Source: Galaxea fascicularis
Taxonomy: Eukaryota; Cnidaria; Anthozoa; Scleractinia; Euphylliidae
Direction: 5' to 3'
Assembly: GCA_948470475.1 (NCBI GenBank)
Contig: OX419336.1
Location: 32,943,415 to 33,007,414, forward strand
DNA length: 64,000 bases
Of the stretch, positions 44,995-57,730 are shown piece after piece. Numbering within the stretch: position 1 is the first letter of the stretch; the number at the start of each line of letters is the position of its first letter. A model generated the notes under the pieces. The model saw only the letters and a list, made by a program, of their open reading frames with translations. It was not told the origin of the DNA and ran no database searches. Position numbers and translations under genes: made by a program.

Positions 44995-47900
44995 TTATGC
45001 TGGTGCCATTGCCTTCAGGTCTTTTATACACTGGCTAACACTTTCTTTTTCCTGGAAGAGGATCAGAAAATGAAAGTAAATTAAATCATTTTAATATGAA
45101 TATGATAAAAAAATATCAAACATGTTTGATATTTTCCTCATCGCCTTGCAAGGCGAATTTCTCACCGCAAATTTGCCGTACACGTGAGGAAACGGCTGAG
45201 CTAACTGCCTCGCAAGGAATTTTGCTCAGCTCTCTCCTCAAGTGTGCGGCGGGCTTAAGGAACGCATGCTACACTCTACTTCATTAACCCATTTAACTGT
45301 CAAAATGTAACAAGAAGCGACCAGTTTTCATTTTTAACTGACAAACATACCAAAAACAAAGACAATTGAGCAGACTGTGCAAATTAATATTGAACATACC
45401 AGTTGAGGTGAGATGCTCTTCACAACTTCTCGCTCCACCCAATCAATTATGTGCTTTTGCTCGGTTCTTCGCTGAAATGCTTCAATCTCTGCTTGGTAAT
45501 CCTGTGTTTAAAATTTGTAATCTTTCTGAGAAAAAGCTAACTACAAGGGTTTGGGTCTTTAGAAAAGACCAGACAGGGTTTTTATTTGAGAAGATTGATT
45601 GTAGTAGACAATCCACCATTACACACTGTATGCTCTTAATATAAATGTTTTAACTGACAGTCTAGTCTCCACAACAACTTTATTTTCGTCCAGCCTTACA
45701 CCTGTATAGTTTCTGAGTGGCAAGACAATGCAATTTCCAAGATTTTAATGACTTTTTGAAATAGCAATTGGAGACATCTCTAACAGAGGCAGGCATATGA
45801 TTTTGCCATTAATCAATCTGCATTTAATTATGTATTTTCTTCAACAGTAAGGTCTAATCAAGGCCACTCTGGGCCTGTTACAATGTTGGAAAACAGTCAG
45901 CAATTTTAAGGTTTGTGGACAAAGCCAATAAAAAGAGCCCGGCTTACCAAACGATTCTTCACCTCTCTTACAACCTCATGTAGTTTGTTGCGGTACTCCA
46001 ATTCCATCGACATAGCATTGATTTCCTACAAAAAAAATTGACAAAAAGATGTTGACAACTTGTGGAAGTTTACTGCATACACATGTTTATTCATAAAACA
46101 ATAAGCAAGCTGTATACACACTCTCGCACTGCTCATCAAAGTATGCTGTTGGTTAGTACTTTAACAAAACTTTTGGAGTCCATGTTGTCAGAAAGTTTGA
46201 AGGCGGCTTTATTGTTGAAGTAAATGTAGGTGGCTATTTTGCTATCTTATAGCTAAACCAGGACTAACGAATCAGAGGAATTTAGGAATATCCAAGCAGT
46301 GGCTGACAGGAACACTAAGTTAGTGGTGACTTTTGCTGGCGACCCACTACTTGGGTAACCATGGTAGTCAACTTAAGCAAACTGAACAAACAGTTCTGGT
46401 GGTCCCACCGATGACCATTCAAAGTATAACTTGATCAGATCAACAAAGGTTCAAAGTAGAATCAAAGTTAGTGTCACAATAATCTTACAGTACGTCAATG
46501 CAACTTGCCAGCCTTACCCTATTAATTTCAATGACATCCTTCCTGGCAGTCAGCATGTATTCAACTTTCTTGAGCTCCTCTATCTGATTGGTTAGAGCCT
46601 GAATCTCAGCATTCCTGCCTGCATTGAACATATCAAGGATCTCCTGTTGAAATGAATAAACTGGTGTCAGTGTGAAAGAAAAAAAATAAATGATCAAACA
46701 TAAGTGTAAAACCCAGAAAAGCCAAAAAAAGTTTCAACTGGAGTACATGTATGAATGTTTTCAACATTTTGATAAACACAATAATAATCTAAACAATATC
46801 TATAAATTAATACCAGTGTAATAGACACTTGAACCCATAAGGATGAGAAAGAAAAAACCCTTACTTTACTGGGTGCCCGACTTTTACTGTTGCACTGGTA
46901 AATATTTTTACAGACCATGCCTGAAAAATCTACACCCAAAACATTTAATATTACCATGATGACATTTTTTTCCAAATCATTTTCATTTTTGTCTTTGAGG
47001 AGTTTGGAATTTTCCACTGATGTAAAATTGACATGCTTTGCTGTTCCATTACTTGTCCATGACTTGCTTTTCAGGGGATTAAGCCCTCCGTACAAGTATT
47101 CTTGAAGCAAAGGCAAAAATTTCATGTTTTAATGATAACTTATTCAGAAATGTTAAGTGATGTCTTGTGTTAATGTCAAGTGTTCTTCCCAAAAACCAAC
47201 ATTTGATTTGCTTTGAGTTGGTTTAGAATTGTAAACAATTTAGAATTCTAAAATTCCTGAGTAAGGTGCATGCACTCATATTCATATGCTAATTTGTGTT
47301 GGGCAAGTGATAAATTTCTTATTATAAAATTATTATTATTCATGGCTATTTTAATTTGGAGTCACAATCTGTAACACTTTAAATTCCATTGTACATAAGT
47401 ACCTAACCTGATATCTAGCATCAAGCATATCTGCTATTGGTTTGGAAATCTTTTTGGCAAGGAAGTAAACAGTTGATCCCATGACAACCGCAAGAACAGT
47501 CTACAAGATAACATTCAGAAAAAGGTATATATAAAATCACTCACACTTACTTGTGTGTGCAACTTTTATTAACATTAAGTTATTGTTCAAAGAAGAAGTT
47601 TCATGTACAAGTTTTGTTGTTTGTGCTTACAAGAATTGCTGGGCAAAGAAAAATTAGTGGGCAAGATTTCCACACAGCTCCATAGAGTACATTTTGTGAC
47701 TAAAACTCTATTCGTTTTTGGAACAGGGTTAGTATGATAATGATGCATGTATGTATGGGGCTCTGTGGAAATCTTTCTAATTTATTATAATGCCTGCAGT
47801 CGTTACAAGGAAATCTGGCCTGCTCAGCAGCCAATCAAATTTCTTGTACTATCATTACCATAATTATAATAAAGACTATGACACAATAGCTAGATTCCCC

Positions 47901-50900
47901 AGCTAATCTTTACACATCTCCACTAGTACTTCAAACAGCCTTGCTAAAGATACCATAAAAAAATGTGGCAAAGAGTTCCCCATTTAGGACACAGTGTATG
48001 ACATACACTGTAAAAGGCGTCTAAGGGGAGCTAGCCAGTCCAAATGAACTGTATCTGAGTGTCTGAAGATACCAAAATGAACATTGAGCAAGAACTACAG
48101 CTTTCAACATACACATTGTTATATTTGAACTGGAAGTCCAGTGTTTTAACCACTGTCTTTTAAGACCTTCACATGAGAACAAAGCTGTTAGTGCTGACAT
48201 GGGTGACAGATTGTGAAATTAAAAAAAATAATTTTCAAATTTAAGCATGGTATTCGTACCTCATCATGGATAACAAACAACTCCTTTGAGAGTGCATAAG
48301 CTAGAAATCCTCCAATGAGAAGAGTTTGCCCTGTAACAACCATAATTATATGGAATAAAGATTTGTTTGTTTGTTCATTTGTCAAAACAAAAGGTCGTTA
48401 ATTAGTAAGCGTATAAAAGGGTCCTTTTTGCAACACTAGATCACCCCTGATGAAGACACTAGACAGGAGTGTCAAAACATTGGGTCGTGAATTGTAACTT
48501 TTTAAGTTACATTCATCAATTTTCAAACCAGAGTAGCATCAAACCATGTCTGAAGATTTGTTTGGTGTGAAAATCTCCACAACTGGTAACCTGCAGACTA
48601 ACTACATAAAATTGATAAGACAACTTGATATTCTTCACATCTACAGATTTAAGCCCCAACAGGAAAACACATAGACTTTGTACCTAATTTTAATTACTTT
48701 ATATGTCAAGCAAGGTACTCTACTGAATGATAACATTACAATACACCAAAGGTATGCTCAACCAAAATGATCATTTCACAGCAAGTAAACATTTTTTGTG
48801 TCCTTCATAAAGCAGGGCTATGGTCTAGCAGCATCTGGTTACCTCTGGTGACTTACTTTTGCCTTTGGGTGACCAGGAAATACTAGTTTTTGACCAAACT
48901 TATAAGCTGGATTTTGGGCACCCAACTACTTTTCTTAGAGCACAGCCTTATCAAGGTAATTTTACATTCATTCTAGATGCCACTGGACAGTGACACCAAG
49001 GTTAGACAGTATACATATACTACTGCATCACTTTGAATCATTTTCTATCATTTTCTTTAGAATTAAACCACAGTTTGAAAGCTCTTACCTGTTTCTCCAG
49101 TTTTCTCTTTCAGCATGGCAGTGACATCTCTAAAGAACTGTCCAAACTCTGGCTGAGCGGTCTCCTCTACAAAAAAATGACCAGGATTAAAACAACATGA
49201 ATTCTTAACCGTAAGACAAGGCCATCAAGTACAAATAAATAGATGAAACAAGGACTGGGCCTATTAAATTATCATCACTCTAAAGTTCAATAACAACTCT
49301 TTACTCAACACTTCTGTATTAATTTTCTTCTGTATTTTTCTACCACTTTATCCTAATTTACTGAGATCAAAACAACTTTAAAAGTGCTTTTTATAAAGCT
49401 CACCAGGGTTGTTGTTAGAAGCCAGGACCCTGGTACTTACACCCATATACAGCTGTACTCTGAACAAATTTTAATTACCTGCATTTGCCATTAAGGTAAG
49501 ATTGTATGGGTACCCACCTATTAAGATTCCTGTGCCCCTGTATTTCTTCAGTTAATACAACTACTGGCTCATAAGGAATGTTGCGCAATGTACAATATAC
49601 AGTTGTACATGTATATTAATGAGAAAACTAATGATAGTAACACATGTTTTACTTGTTATGAAATTAACCATGCCTTAGCTTAGTGTCAGAACAGTGTCAG
49701 TCATGTTTGAGAGAGGTACAAAATGATATTTACCTTTAACTTGAGGAACTTGACACATCAGTCTTGTAGTGGCTGGAACACTATAGTAAATTCAATGACA
49801 AAAAGATCTTAAATGTCTTAAATGATATACAGCTGTGCAGTAGCTGCTCTTTTCAGGCATAGGCCCAGGGATTTTGCACTAATGTTTTGATCTAGATTAT
49901 ATGTGGCTGAATGCAATTTAGGCAAGGTTAAACTCGAGACAATGCTGTCGTTGGTCTTGCTCATTTGTGCTAATAATCTGCGGAGTGGGCACCCGTGGAA
50001 TTTGCAGGGATGGATTGCACATGCTTGGCTTCAAGCGAAATATTCGCTGATTCATTCAGCCATTGCAAGTCTTTACAGATTAATTCAGCCTTTGCTTAGT
50101 TCTTTGAGCGAATTTTTTTGGATTCTCAATTGGCGATGAGTTCAAAGCTCCTTTGCCAGAAAAGCAACTTACTGAGTACCATACCATAATAGCTGAAATC
50201 TCTAGCTACTTTTTACATATCCCAGCTTTCTTCAAAAATTAGCAACAGTCCTACACTTAATACTCACCACTGGAACTAAACATTCATACAGGTAATTTGA
50301 TAAACTAATGCACAGTGCAAGAGTATACAACATTACTATCACTGTTATACTCTGCACATTCCCACTAACTCAATTACAAGTATAAAATTAATATTATTGT
50401 AAGATGACACCCCTGTGTTCTCTTCGAAAATAATGCACTTTTCAAGTTGAGAAAAAGCGAAGTATAATTTTATGGAGAATGCAGAAAACCACCTTATTCT
50501 TCTGAATGGTAATAAAAAAAGTGAACAAGTCAAGATGAGTTCCAAGATTTCATCCTACTGGAATCACACCAAAGGCCATAATCATGTTAACATCTCCTTT
50601 TTAATCATTTTGTGCATTGTTTGTATCTGTGGTTGGGGGGGCTCAAAAAATTTATAATTCACTTAAAATGCACATCATCTGTTTACCTAACCCGTGCAGA
50701 TCGTAACAGCCTTGCTGTACCACCTAAAACATTAAAACAACAATGGCAGTTAGATCAAAACTATTTCATCCAAAAGAGGAAACAAAGGGAATATCAGAAA
50801 ATTCTCAACTTAGGTCAAAGTTGGTTCTATCTTGGGGTTATAATAATTACCAACTTCTAATATGGGGTTTTTCTTGGGGAAAAGTTGCATTACATTTCTA

Positions 50901-51411
50901 CAGTATGTACATTGTATTACTTAAAGAATACAATGCACATTTGCAATTCCCAATGCGTGTTTCCCAAATTAGACCCAAAATCAGCTTCTCCACTTGATGA
51001 AATTGGGAATAACTTGGGTTGATATGAATTATATAACCATAAATTTAAAGCCTGCTGTTTTGGATAAGGTAGAAGATCTGTCAAGTGGTAATTCATTAGC
51101 TCATTACCTCAACAAAGTCGTTCCTTATGTTATTCTCAGTAAGTCGATTTGTTCTAAAATGGCAGAGATTGATATTCTTTCCTGAATGTTTTTTAAAAAA
51201 ACCAGCCAAAAAGTTTTAAGATATTTTCAGATATAGGACGATACTGCAACTTCCAATTCAGCCATGCCAACATATGCCAACGACGAAATTTAGGATGCAA
51301 AAGTCTTTTCTTCCCTCCTCCGGCCGTTTAAGTTGAAATAAAGTGCAAAATTCTGCATTAACAGAACAACTACTTACCGATTCTGGTGGCCAAACGTAGC
51401 CTTGAAATCAT
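44995..51411 (-). CDS. ATP5PB: ATP synthase subunit b, mitochondrial precursor
   Basis: Ten minus-strand exons: 51378-51411, 50687-50723, 49734-49780, 49089-49166, 48260-48330, 47408-47500, 46518-46643, 45948-46025, 45400-45501 and 44995-45051. Phases close at every junction, giving 240 aa (human precursor about 256). The protein is the peripheral-stalk b subunit anchoring F1 to Fo in the inner mitochondrial membrane. Residues 1-30 are basic and Ser/Ala-rich (MISRLRLATRIGGTARLLRS), a transit peptide. The membrane hairpin is at about 66-106 (FLAYALSKELFVIHDE matches human LILYALSKEIYVI). A long coiled coil follows, with REVKNRLDYQ, then IIDWVEREVVKSIS, then EKESVSQCIKDLKAMA. The 37-bp second exon was found by phase: it completes the Gly and Ser codons at its ends. 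AATAAA (minus strand) lies about 110 bp past the stop. An upstream in-frame ATG at 51558 exists, but the chosen start gives the better transit peptide. Confidence 0.95.
47672..47765. repeat. Dispersed palindromic repeat, intronic copy
   Basis: GACTAAAACTCTATTCGTTTTTGG, then GTTAGTATGATAATGATGCA and TGTATGGGGCT, is the inverse-orientation relative of 10242-10347. It lies in an ATP5PB intron. Confidence 0.6.
48441..48490 (+). ncRNA. Decayed hammerhead-ribozyme-like motif (Penelope-like element remnant)
   Basis: CTGATGA (48447-48453) is followed by a 6-bp stem II (GACACT/AGTGTC, loop AGACAGG), then AAAAC in place of GAAAC, then GGGTC. TCAC at 48441 can pair with GTGA after the GTC. The layout matches the short hammerheads of Penelope-like retroelements. 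The core G12 is A, so cleavage activity is unlikely. Lies in an intron of ATP5PB, on the opposite strand. Confidence 0.55.
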
Positions 51412-51793
51412 GGTCGCTTGATCTAAATGTTTTCCAATATGGCCGACCCGGTATAATGCGAAGCTGCAGTGCACACTGGGATATTTTGTTGGTAACCGAG
51501 CCTCCTCAGTCTTTGTTGTCTTGTAGGTCTGCAAATTTAAGCCCCGGGGCGCTTCCATTTACATGGAAAATCCGGAAATTCTGGTTGGAAAATCAAATGG
51601 TACGTACCATTCCATGTGGAACTTTTCAGAAATAATGGACCATCGGCTTAATCAATGCACTTTTTCTGTTCTTCCTTAGCTCCCCAACTGATATTAGTGC
51701 ATTTTGTGGCTTATCCATTTTGCATTTGGACAAGCTGCAGCATTGAATATTTACCTAAAATTTCCACCCAGATGGATCGTGTAAATGGAAAGC

Positions 51794-51921
51794 GCCCCCG
51801 GTTGTTCAAAGGCTGGATAGCGCTATCCACATCCGATAGTGGAATTAGCTTTCCCATTACTTATCCGCTGGATAGTGATTTATCCGGTGGATAGCGCTAT
51901 CCAACTTTTAAACAACCGGGG
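51794..51921. mobile_element. MITE with CCCCGGTTGTT ends
   Basis: CCCCGGTTGTTCAAAGGCTG, then GATAGCGCTATCC, at the left is mirrored by GGATAGCGCTATCC, then AACTTTTAAACAACCGGGG, at the right. The interior repeats TATCC(A/G)C(T/G)GGATA. It lies about 380 bp upstream of ATP5PB. Confidence 0.7.
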
Positions 51922-52434
51922 CCAGAAGTCTTTCATGAGGCATAACTCACTGAAGTGAAAAAATAAAACCCGGCATAACGACTGACATAAAGCAACTGTC
52001 TCCCATCTGACAAGGATTGTACAAATTACAAAAGTGAATTATTTGAGTAGATTTAGATAATCTACAGTGTGAGATCTAAAAGCATCCCCTCATAAATGCA
52101 TTCAGTAGTTCACTATTCTCAGGAGTATTTCTGTCGTTGTTGATGTTGTTTTTCTTAAGTTACGACAGGGTGTGGGGGAGTGGTTCCAAGTAGCAATCCT
52201 TTTTCCTCGCCCGGCGTTAGTTCGAGGCCATAGGAGTTCTGATTGGTCCATTTGCTCGTTATGTTGGCTTTGTTGTGCAGAGGGATATACTGGGTTATAC
52301 AGGGGTATGCAGGGATGCGCTAAGGTAATCATGCCCTTGGGTAATCATGCGTTACAAAAACGTGGCTGGACCGTCTGAATTAGCCCTACATTATCTTGGC
52401 TGGAGTTTACTAAGCGAACGCAGAGTTCATGAAG

Positions 52435-52860
52435 GTTAGGCAAATCTTTAAGGTTCTCCATGACTTGGCACCTGCGAGACTTTCGGATATCTTCAGGAAC
52501 TCTTGTTCAGTCAACAGTTACCATCTGATTATAAGTTAGCCCTTCCATTGCCAAAGACTGGATTTTTCATAAAAAAAAAAAAAGAGTGTTAGCTATAATG
52601 GTGCAAGGGTCTGGCATTCCTTACTGAATGAAAATTAATAAGTAATTGTGAAATTCTGGATACGTTTGATAAGCTCATTTCAACCTATAAACCAAATGTC
52701 AAATGGTAATCTATTCTTAGGGTAATATTTAATGCATGAATAGTTTTAGTCATACTTAGCTTTAGTTATACTTAGCGCACGCCCCTACTGGAAACCAGCT
52801 AGTGTTATTTACATTGTTAAATAGGCTAGCGGGATTAAATAAAGTAGATCTTATCTTATC
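52435..52860 (+). pseudogene. LINE 3' end remnant
   Basis: The plus strand reads LHDLAPARLSDIF, then YNGARVWHSLPE before a stop, matching the usual end of LINE reverse transcriptase ORFs. A 3' UTR ends in AATAAAGTAGATCTTATCTT. A poly-A run (52568-52582) and stops break the frame. Confidence 0.65.
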
Positions 52861-52867
52861 GTATACA

Positions 52868-53078
52868 AAGGGTCCCCTATACTTTTTTCGTGAAACGCGA
52901 TTGGGACTATTTCTTTCTCGTGAAATGTGATTTAGGTTTATTTGTTCATTCGTGATTCGTGATTGCCGATATTGATCTTATCGTGAACGTGAACGAATTT
53001 TGGGAATTATCCGTGACGCGTGAACAGTCTCAATATTTTTACGTGAATGCATTTTCCAAAGTGGTATAGGAGACCCTC
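52868..53078. mobile_element. MITE with GGGTCCCCTATAC ends, copy 2
   Basis: Nearly identical to 22652-22863. TATACA flanks both ends (52862-52867 and 53079-53084), again a 6-bp target duplication. It is inserted directly after the LINE 3' end. The first two bases are AA instead of GA. Confidence 0.88.
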
Positions 53079-53107
53079 TATACAGGGGTATACAAGGGTA
53101 TACTTAT

Positions 53108-53224
53108 AACAATTATTCTACGAGGGCACGCTGGATATGAAATGATAAATATTCAACGAGGCGCGTAGCGCCGAGTTGGTTTTGATGATTTCATATCCAG
53201 CAAGACCGAGTAGAATAATTGTTT
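53108..53224. mobile_element. MITE with AACAATTATTCTAC ends
   Basis: AACAATTATTCTACGAGGGC, CTGGATATGAAAT at the left is mirrored by ATTTCATATCCAGC and GAGTAGAATAATTGTT at the right. GGCGCGTAGCGCC lies at the centre. No clean target duplication. Confidence 0.65.
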
Positions 53225-53229
53225 TATTA

Positions 53230-56200
53230 AAAACACTGCGACCACGAATTGAGAATCTGAACCAAAAGAAAACGAAAGAAAGCCAAACGTCGAGAAAGAG
53301 AAAACCGTGAAAAGGAAACATTTGTCAATCACACGACTAAACGAAAAGGGCGCGAAAACTTTAGATTTGTGGCAGCGTTTCTGGGAAAAGTTGAATGAAT
53401 TTAAATGGTCAATATTTTTGTAAAAAGTATTTCAATCATTGTTTGTAAAGCGGATGGAATGGCTTTCACATGGAGTACGTACCGAAGAAAGCAAACAACT
53501 CAGAAGCTAAAGACGAATTTGATCAAAACGAAGACATATCTTCAGTTTATTTTGATGAACTAGAACATAACCTCACCGAAACTGGGTCGGAAACATGAAA
53601 ACCTGAGGGATAAGCAAAAGAAATATTATGGTAATTATAAGCCCCTTGAAGTTTATCTGATGCATGGCACAAAAACTGGAACCGCGGTCGAGCAGAATAA
53701 CAAAAACAACGAGAGTAGCGATTCTTCTCAGTCGTTTTTAATAAATCAAAGTAACACTTACATTGCATCGAGTGCAGGTAAAAGTGGTTTTTACTGATTT
53801 TACTGTTTTTACTGAAGGATTTCCGATAGTGAATGCTGCTGTGAACTTTTGTCAGAGCTGCAGGGAAATTGCGGTTTAAAAAAGAAACTAGCACAGGTCT
53901 GGTCTTTTGTCGCTCTAAAACATCCGTCTGTATTTCGGTTCCAGTGTTTCAATTTCCGTTTGAGATGATTTTGATAATGGCTGCCTGTTTCGGGGAAAAT
54001 TTTACTCCAACTTACTCAGCTTTCTTTATTTGCTGACACGTTCTTTGACCATATTTGTCGCACTCGGTACTTGAGCTGATAACTTGTGTCCGGCTAGCCA
54101 ATGAAAATGCTGGAAATCTAATATCCGGAGTTCAGTTTTTAATAAATACTATTATGCAACGCTTTCGAGTGGTATACCGTGGAATATCCCACGAGTCACT
54201 TGTATTTTCTGGTATACACTCGCCTTTAGGCGAGTGTGTATACCAAGAAGATACAAGTCCATACATGTATACCAAGAAAGTACAAGCACAGTCTCAAATT
54301 TTGATTTAATTAATGGTCAACAATTTCTACAACACCACTCGCGCCAGTTTCAAGGAATACTTCATGCTCCTATGTCACTTTTGCTTACTGACAGATTCAG
54401 CATTTTGAAATTTGATGAAATTTGTGGCATTCTAAAACCCGTACACCCTCAAAACATTATAAAACAAGATTTTGGTCTGATTTGGTAATCCGGTTTGTTT
54501 CTTGTTCTCAGTAACATTTTGGCCACCATGTTGCTGACCTAGGAGGAACACCAACATGTGGTAGACCAATATTAATACTTGTAATTTTCTGATTGTTTCC
54601 ACGATGACTTTCTTGTTAAACACACCCACCCACCGTCTGAACCGGGCCTTAAATATAAAATTGCCCACCAAACATATCTTGAAAAAATTATATGTTATTT
54701 ATACCAAAGCTATTTGTATTTTCACCATTACCATTTGGAACACGTTAATAGAACTTCATTAGAATAGAAACTGACTTCCCTGACTCATTAAATTTGTTTG
54801 ACCGCTGTTTATCAAAAATCATACAACCACTAACTGATGATTAATTTGAAATAAGTGTTGCCATAATTTTTAATTTACCCATGCATGAGGCCAGTTTGAA
54901 GATAATTTTAGGCTCACCACATTCAGTGAAAAATGAATTCTTACTGTGCAGCTTTTGCTCTAAAGAAGACACCCCTGAGATTTTGCCTGTTTTTGTTCAC
55001 ATGGTTAATTGCGTTCATTCAATTCTATTGGGTATTTAAGCCATAATTGTAAAACTGCATTGTGATATAACCGACTATGATAATCCGCCAAGCGTGGAAA
55101 GGCTCTTGGCTCACCGCTTAGCAACGACTCGTTCGATTAGTTCGTGGGAACGGAGAATAACTTTCGATGGGATATTTTGGAACGTGAAAGGACAGGTGCA
55201 ACTTTATTCTACATTACTCTATATCATTCGACATGGTTCTTTACAACTCAAAGAGGAAAGAAAAGTAAAGGCAAATGCGTACTCCACAGGTAAGCGAAAG
55301 CTGTTAGATGTTTAGGATTTTATAGCGGAAATTAAAAGATTACAAGAACAAGCAGAAGAAAGAAAACTAATCCACGAAAGCTTTTTCGGGTTTGATTACT
55401 TTGCGGCCAAATTTAACTCAATCCTCGAAGGAATACGGCATTGACGTCCGACATACCGATTTTAGGCGCAAAAATTCGAAACTTGGGCGAAGAGCTAAGA
55501 TCACCTTACGATCTGGTGTGAAATGAATAACTTAAAGCTGTGTATTTAAGAAAGAATTGATAGTTATCGAATATGATCCAAGGCATTGATCAAAACGCAA
55601 CCTTCACCCACATACTCTTCATTTTTTTCCGAAGGTTTCTAGAGGTTTTCCTACTCGACTAACGTATATATCTCTAAAGAATACTCGCATCTCCAGTCTT
55701 CAAGATTCGTTATCAGTGCCTGTAAACGTCTTGCAGACTGCTGAATAAAAAAGAGTATTCATGCAGTGAACATCAGGACATAAAAGGACGCTAGCCATAA
55801 GCGCATAGGCCTTGTGAACCTTAACTGTTCAATTCAACTGAACATCATGTTCTTGGATATCTATAAGCGCTACAATCTTGGCCTGTCGTACATATGTGCT
55901 CTGGTAAATTTCACTAAACTTACATTTTTTTCACCGTCTAAATTGCGCGCGGCAATCTCCCAGGACAATGTTGATAGGGAATGATACGATTAAAAATAAC
56001 CAAATGCTTTAGTGGATCACATTGCACTAGATGAGAGGGGTAGCTAAAGTGCCCCAGGACTACCGGATTTCGGTCACCAGTTTGTGGTTTGCTTGTCATA
56101 GTACGATGCAATATGTGAGTAGTGGTTAAGGTTGCTAGGACGTGTTCTCTGAATATGGTTTGACATAATCCCTCCTCGTGGTCTAGGCCTGGCAATGCTT

Positions 56201-56440
56201 TACTGAAGATGTAAAATACATAGCCGGACAGGCAAAAGTTCATGATACAAGTGTACCAATGTAATATGACACGACCAACGTCCCAGTAAGGAAAACAACT
56301 GAGAAATCTTTTAACTACGGTTTAGCCGATTTTAAAACATAACACCAATCGTTTTTATCCTTGCAAACCTTGGTGTGAAACTTTGAATAAGTCATGATTT
56401 TTTTTGTCATAAATTTGACCCCTGTCTCACACTGTTTCTA
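53230..56440. other. Gene-poor stretch with possible decayed retroelement pieces
   Basis: I see no secure gene. 54140-54245 is a diverged copy of the palindromic repeat at 35113. 55094-55440 has two coding-like pieces in different frames (ending KANAYSTGKRKLLDV, then EIKRLQEQAEERKL), interrupted by stops. They could be a retroelement ORF or a dead exon, but no family can be named. Confidence 0.4.
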
Positions 56441-56441
56441 A

Positions 56442-56443
56442 CC

Positions 56444-56511
<68 letters not shown>
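56442..56511. repeat. AATC microsatellite
   Basis: About seventeen copies of a 4-bp unit (CAAT phase), nearly pure, about 410 bp upstream of the frame at 56921. Confidence 0.92.
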
Positions 56512-56513
<2 letters not shown>

Positions 56514-56920
56514 CATTGATAAATAAACAAACAAAAATAGGCAAGTAAAATAAATGGACTGATATGATAACTGTCGAGGACTCTTCGGTAAGCTGACTTT
56601 ACATCTTCGGTTGCTATTAAAACTAAGGCTTTCGTCAAATGCCGCGCAACAGGCCGATTTCTGTGGTCGTATAAGTTCTAATCGTCCAGTACCGTGGGTA
56701 AAGAGTAATTAGATGTCTTTGGCATCATTAGCTTGTGGTGAATTACAAGATAACAGTGTGAAGGAAGCTGGCGGAAGAGGTCTCCACAGAATTTTCTAGA
56801 CAACTTGAATTGTTATATTGACTGTTTTATTGTTTGTTCTTCTTTAAGTTTTGTGTGTTGCAAAAAGCTTGGTTGCGGAAGACAACAATTCTCAGTCGTG
56901 CCTGAGTTATTTGCTAAATT

Positions 56921-57730
56921 ATGAAGAATTATGAGAAGCGTAACTCAAAGAGGCATCTCCCCAGAATAGCCACAAGGAAGCCTCAACTCCACAATAACAG
57001 CTGGGCAAAGCTGGTTAGTCAACAGAAACTTGGCAAAGATGAGCGAAATGGTGAAAGAATAGTTGAATTTGACGTACAGTGTGAAAAAGTACCTCTCAAC
57101 GAGAAACGGACTGGAAAAAACGGCCAAGGGCCTGATGGAAACTTTGTAAAAAGTACAGAGGGGTACGAAGATGAAGAACTAAAAAATTGCAAGAAAATTT
57201 CACTTGAAAGGAACAAAATGAGACCAGCGTCGTTGGCCAAAAATGAGGAACAGAAAAGTTTTGAGAGCTGGACTGAAACTGACGGTGAGGAGGACGTTAC
57301 AGAAACCTGCAGAAGAACGTCTGCTCATAACGATACAGCCAGCAGCGATTATCTACCACCAATTGGAGATTCAAATTGCCCATCAAAGTCCAGACAGAAA
57401 ACTGTTGTCCTTCGGAAGATTCCAAATGATCAAAGAGCCAGTGCTCAGCGTAAGAAGGCAGGGTGTATCGACTGGCAAAAAATATTTGGCAAAGGAGGAT
57501 TTAGACCCTACGAGTCGCGTGATTTACCTACGAGGGGCGAGATAATTCTTTTAAAAAACAAAACGTGGGGTACTGATGATCCCTTGTTCTGCGTCACAAA
57601 GTGTGCCAAATACTTTGGCCTTGACGGCGAGAGAAGCAACACCCACAAGCTACACCCCTCTCAGTCGAGCCTTGTCGCCTCGGCTACACCTGTGTCTGTT
57701 TGTATTCGTTTGCCCCATATCGAAAGATAG
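56921..57730 (+). CDS. Unidentified hydrophilic protein, single exon
   Basis: An open frame of 269 codons, very rich in Lys, Glu, Arg, Asn and Ser. It has a coding-like composition and no hydrophobic segment or signal peptide. The N-terminal two-thirds look disordered. The more ordered C-terminal part contains KKAGCIDWQKIFGKGGF (residues about 183-199) and KCAKYFGLDGER, which may form a small domain. The frame stops at TAG (57728-57730), but the same frame stays open and coding-like for 31 more codons to TAG at 57824-57826, so the protein may be longer or have lost its end. No splice link to other exons is evident. AATAAA occurs near 58438. I do not recognise the family. Confidence 0.55.
   Translation: MKNYEKRNSKRHLPRIATRKPQLHNNSWAKLVSQQKLGKDERNGERIVEFDVQCEKVPLNEKRTGKNGQGPDGNFVKSTEGYEDEELKNCKKISLERNKMRPASLAKNEEQKSFESWTETDGEEDVTETCRRTSAHNDTASSDYLPPIGDSNCPSKSRQKTVVLRKIPNDQRASAQRKKAGCIDWQKIFGKGGFRPYESRDLPTRGEIILLKNKTWGTDDPLFCVTKCAKYFGLDGERSNTHKLHPSQSSLVASATPVSVCIRLPHIER

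Noticed and set aside
46694..47125. Minus-strand frame of 143 codons between ATP5PB exons
   Set aside because: It lies in an intron. The flanking exons join in phase without it, and its composition is not coding-like.
55094..55440. Possible gene with KANAYSTGKRKLLDV followed by EIKRLQEQAEERKL
   Set aside because: The two pieces are in different frames with stops between and no clear splice sites. Kept only as a note in the gene-poor stretch.
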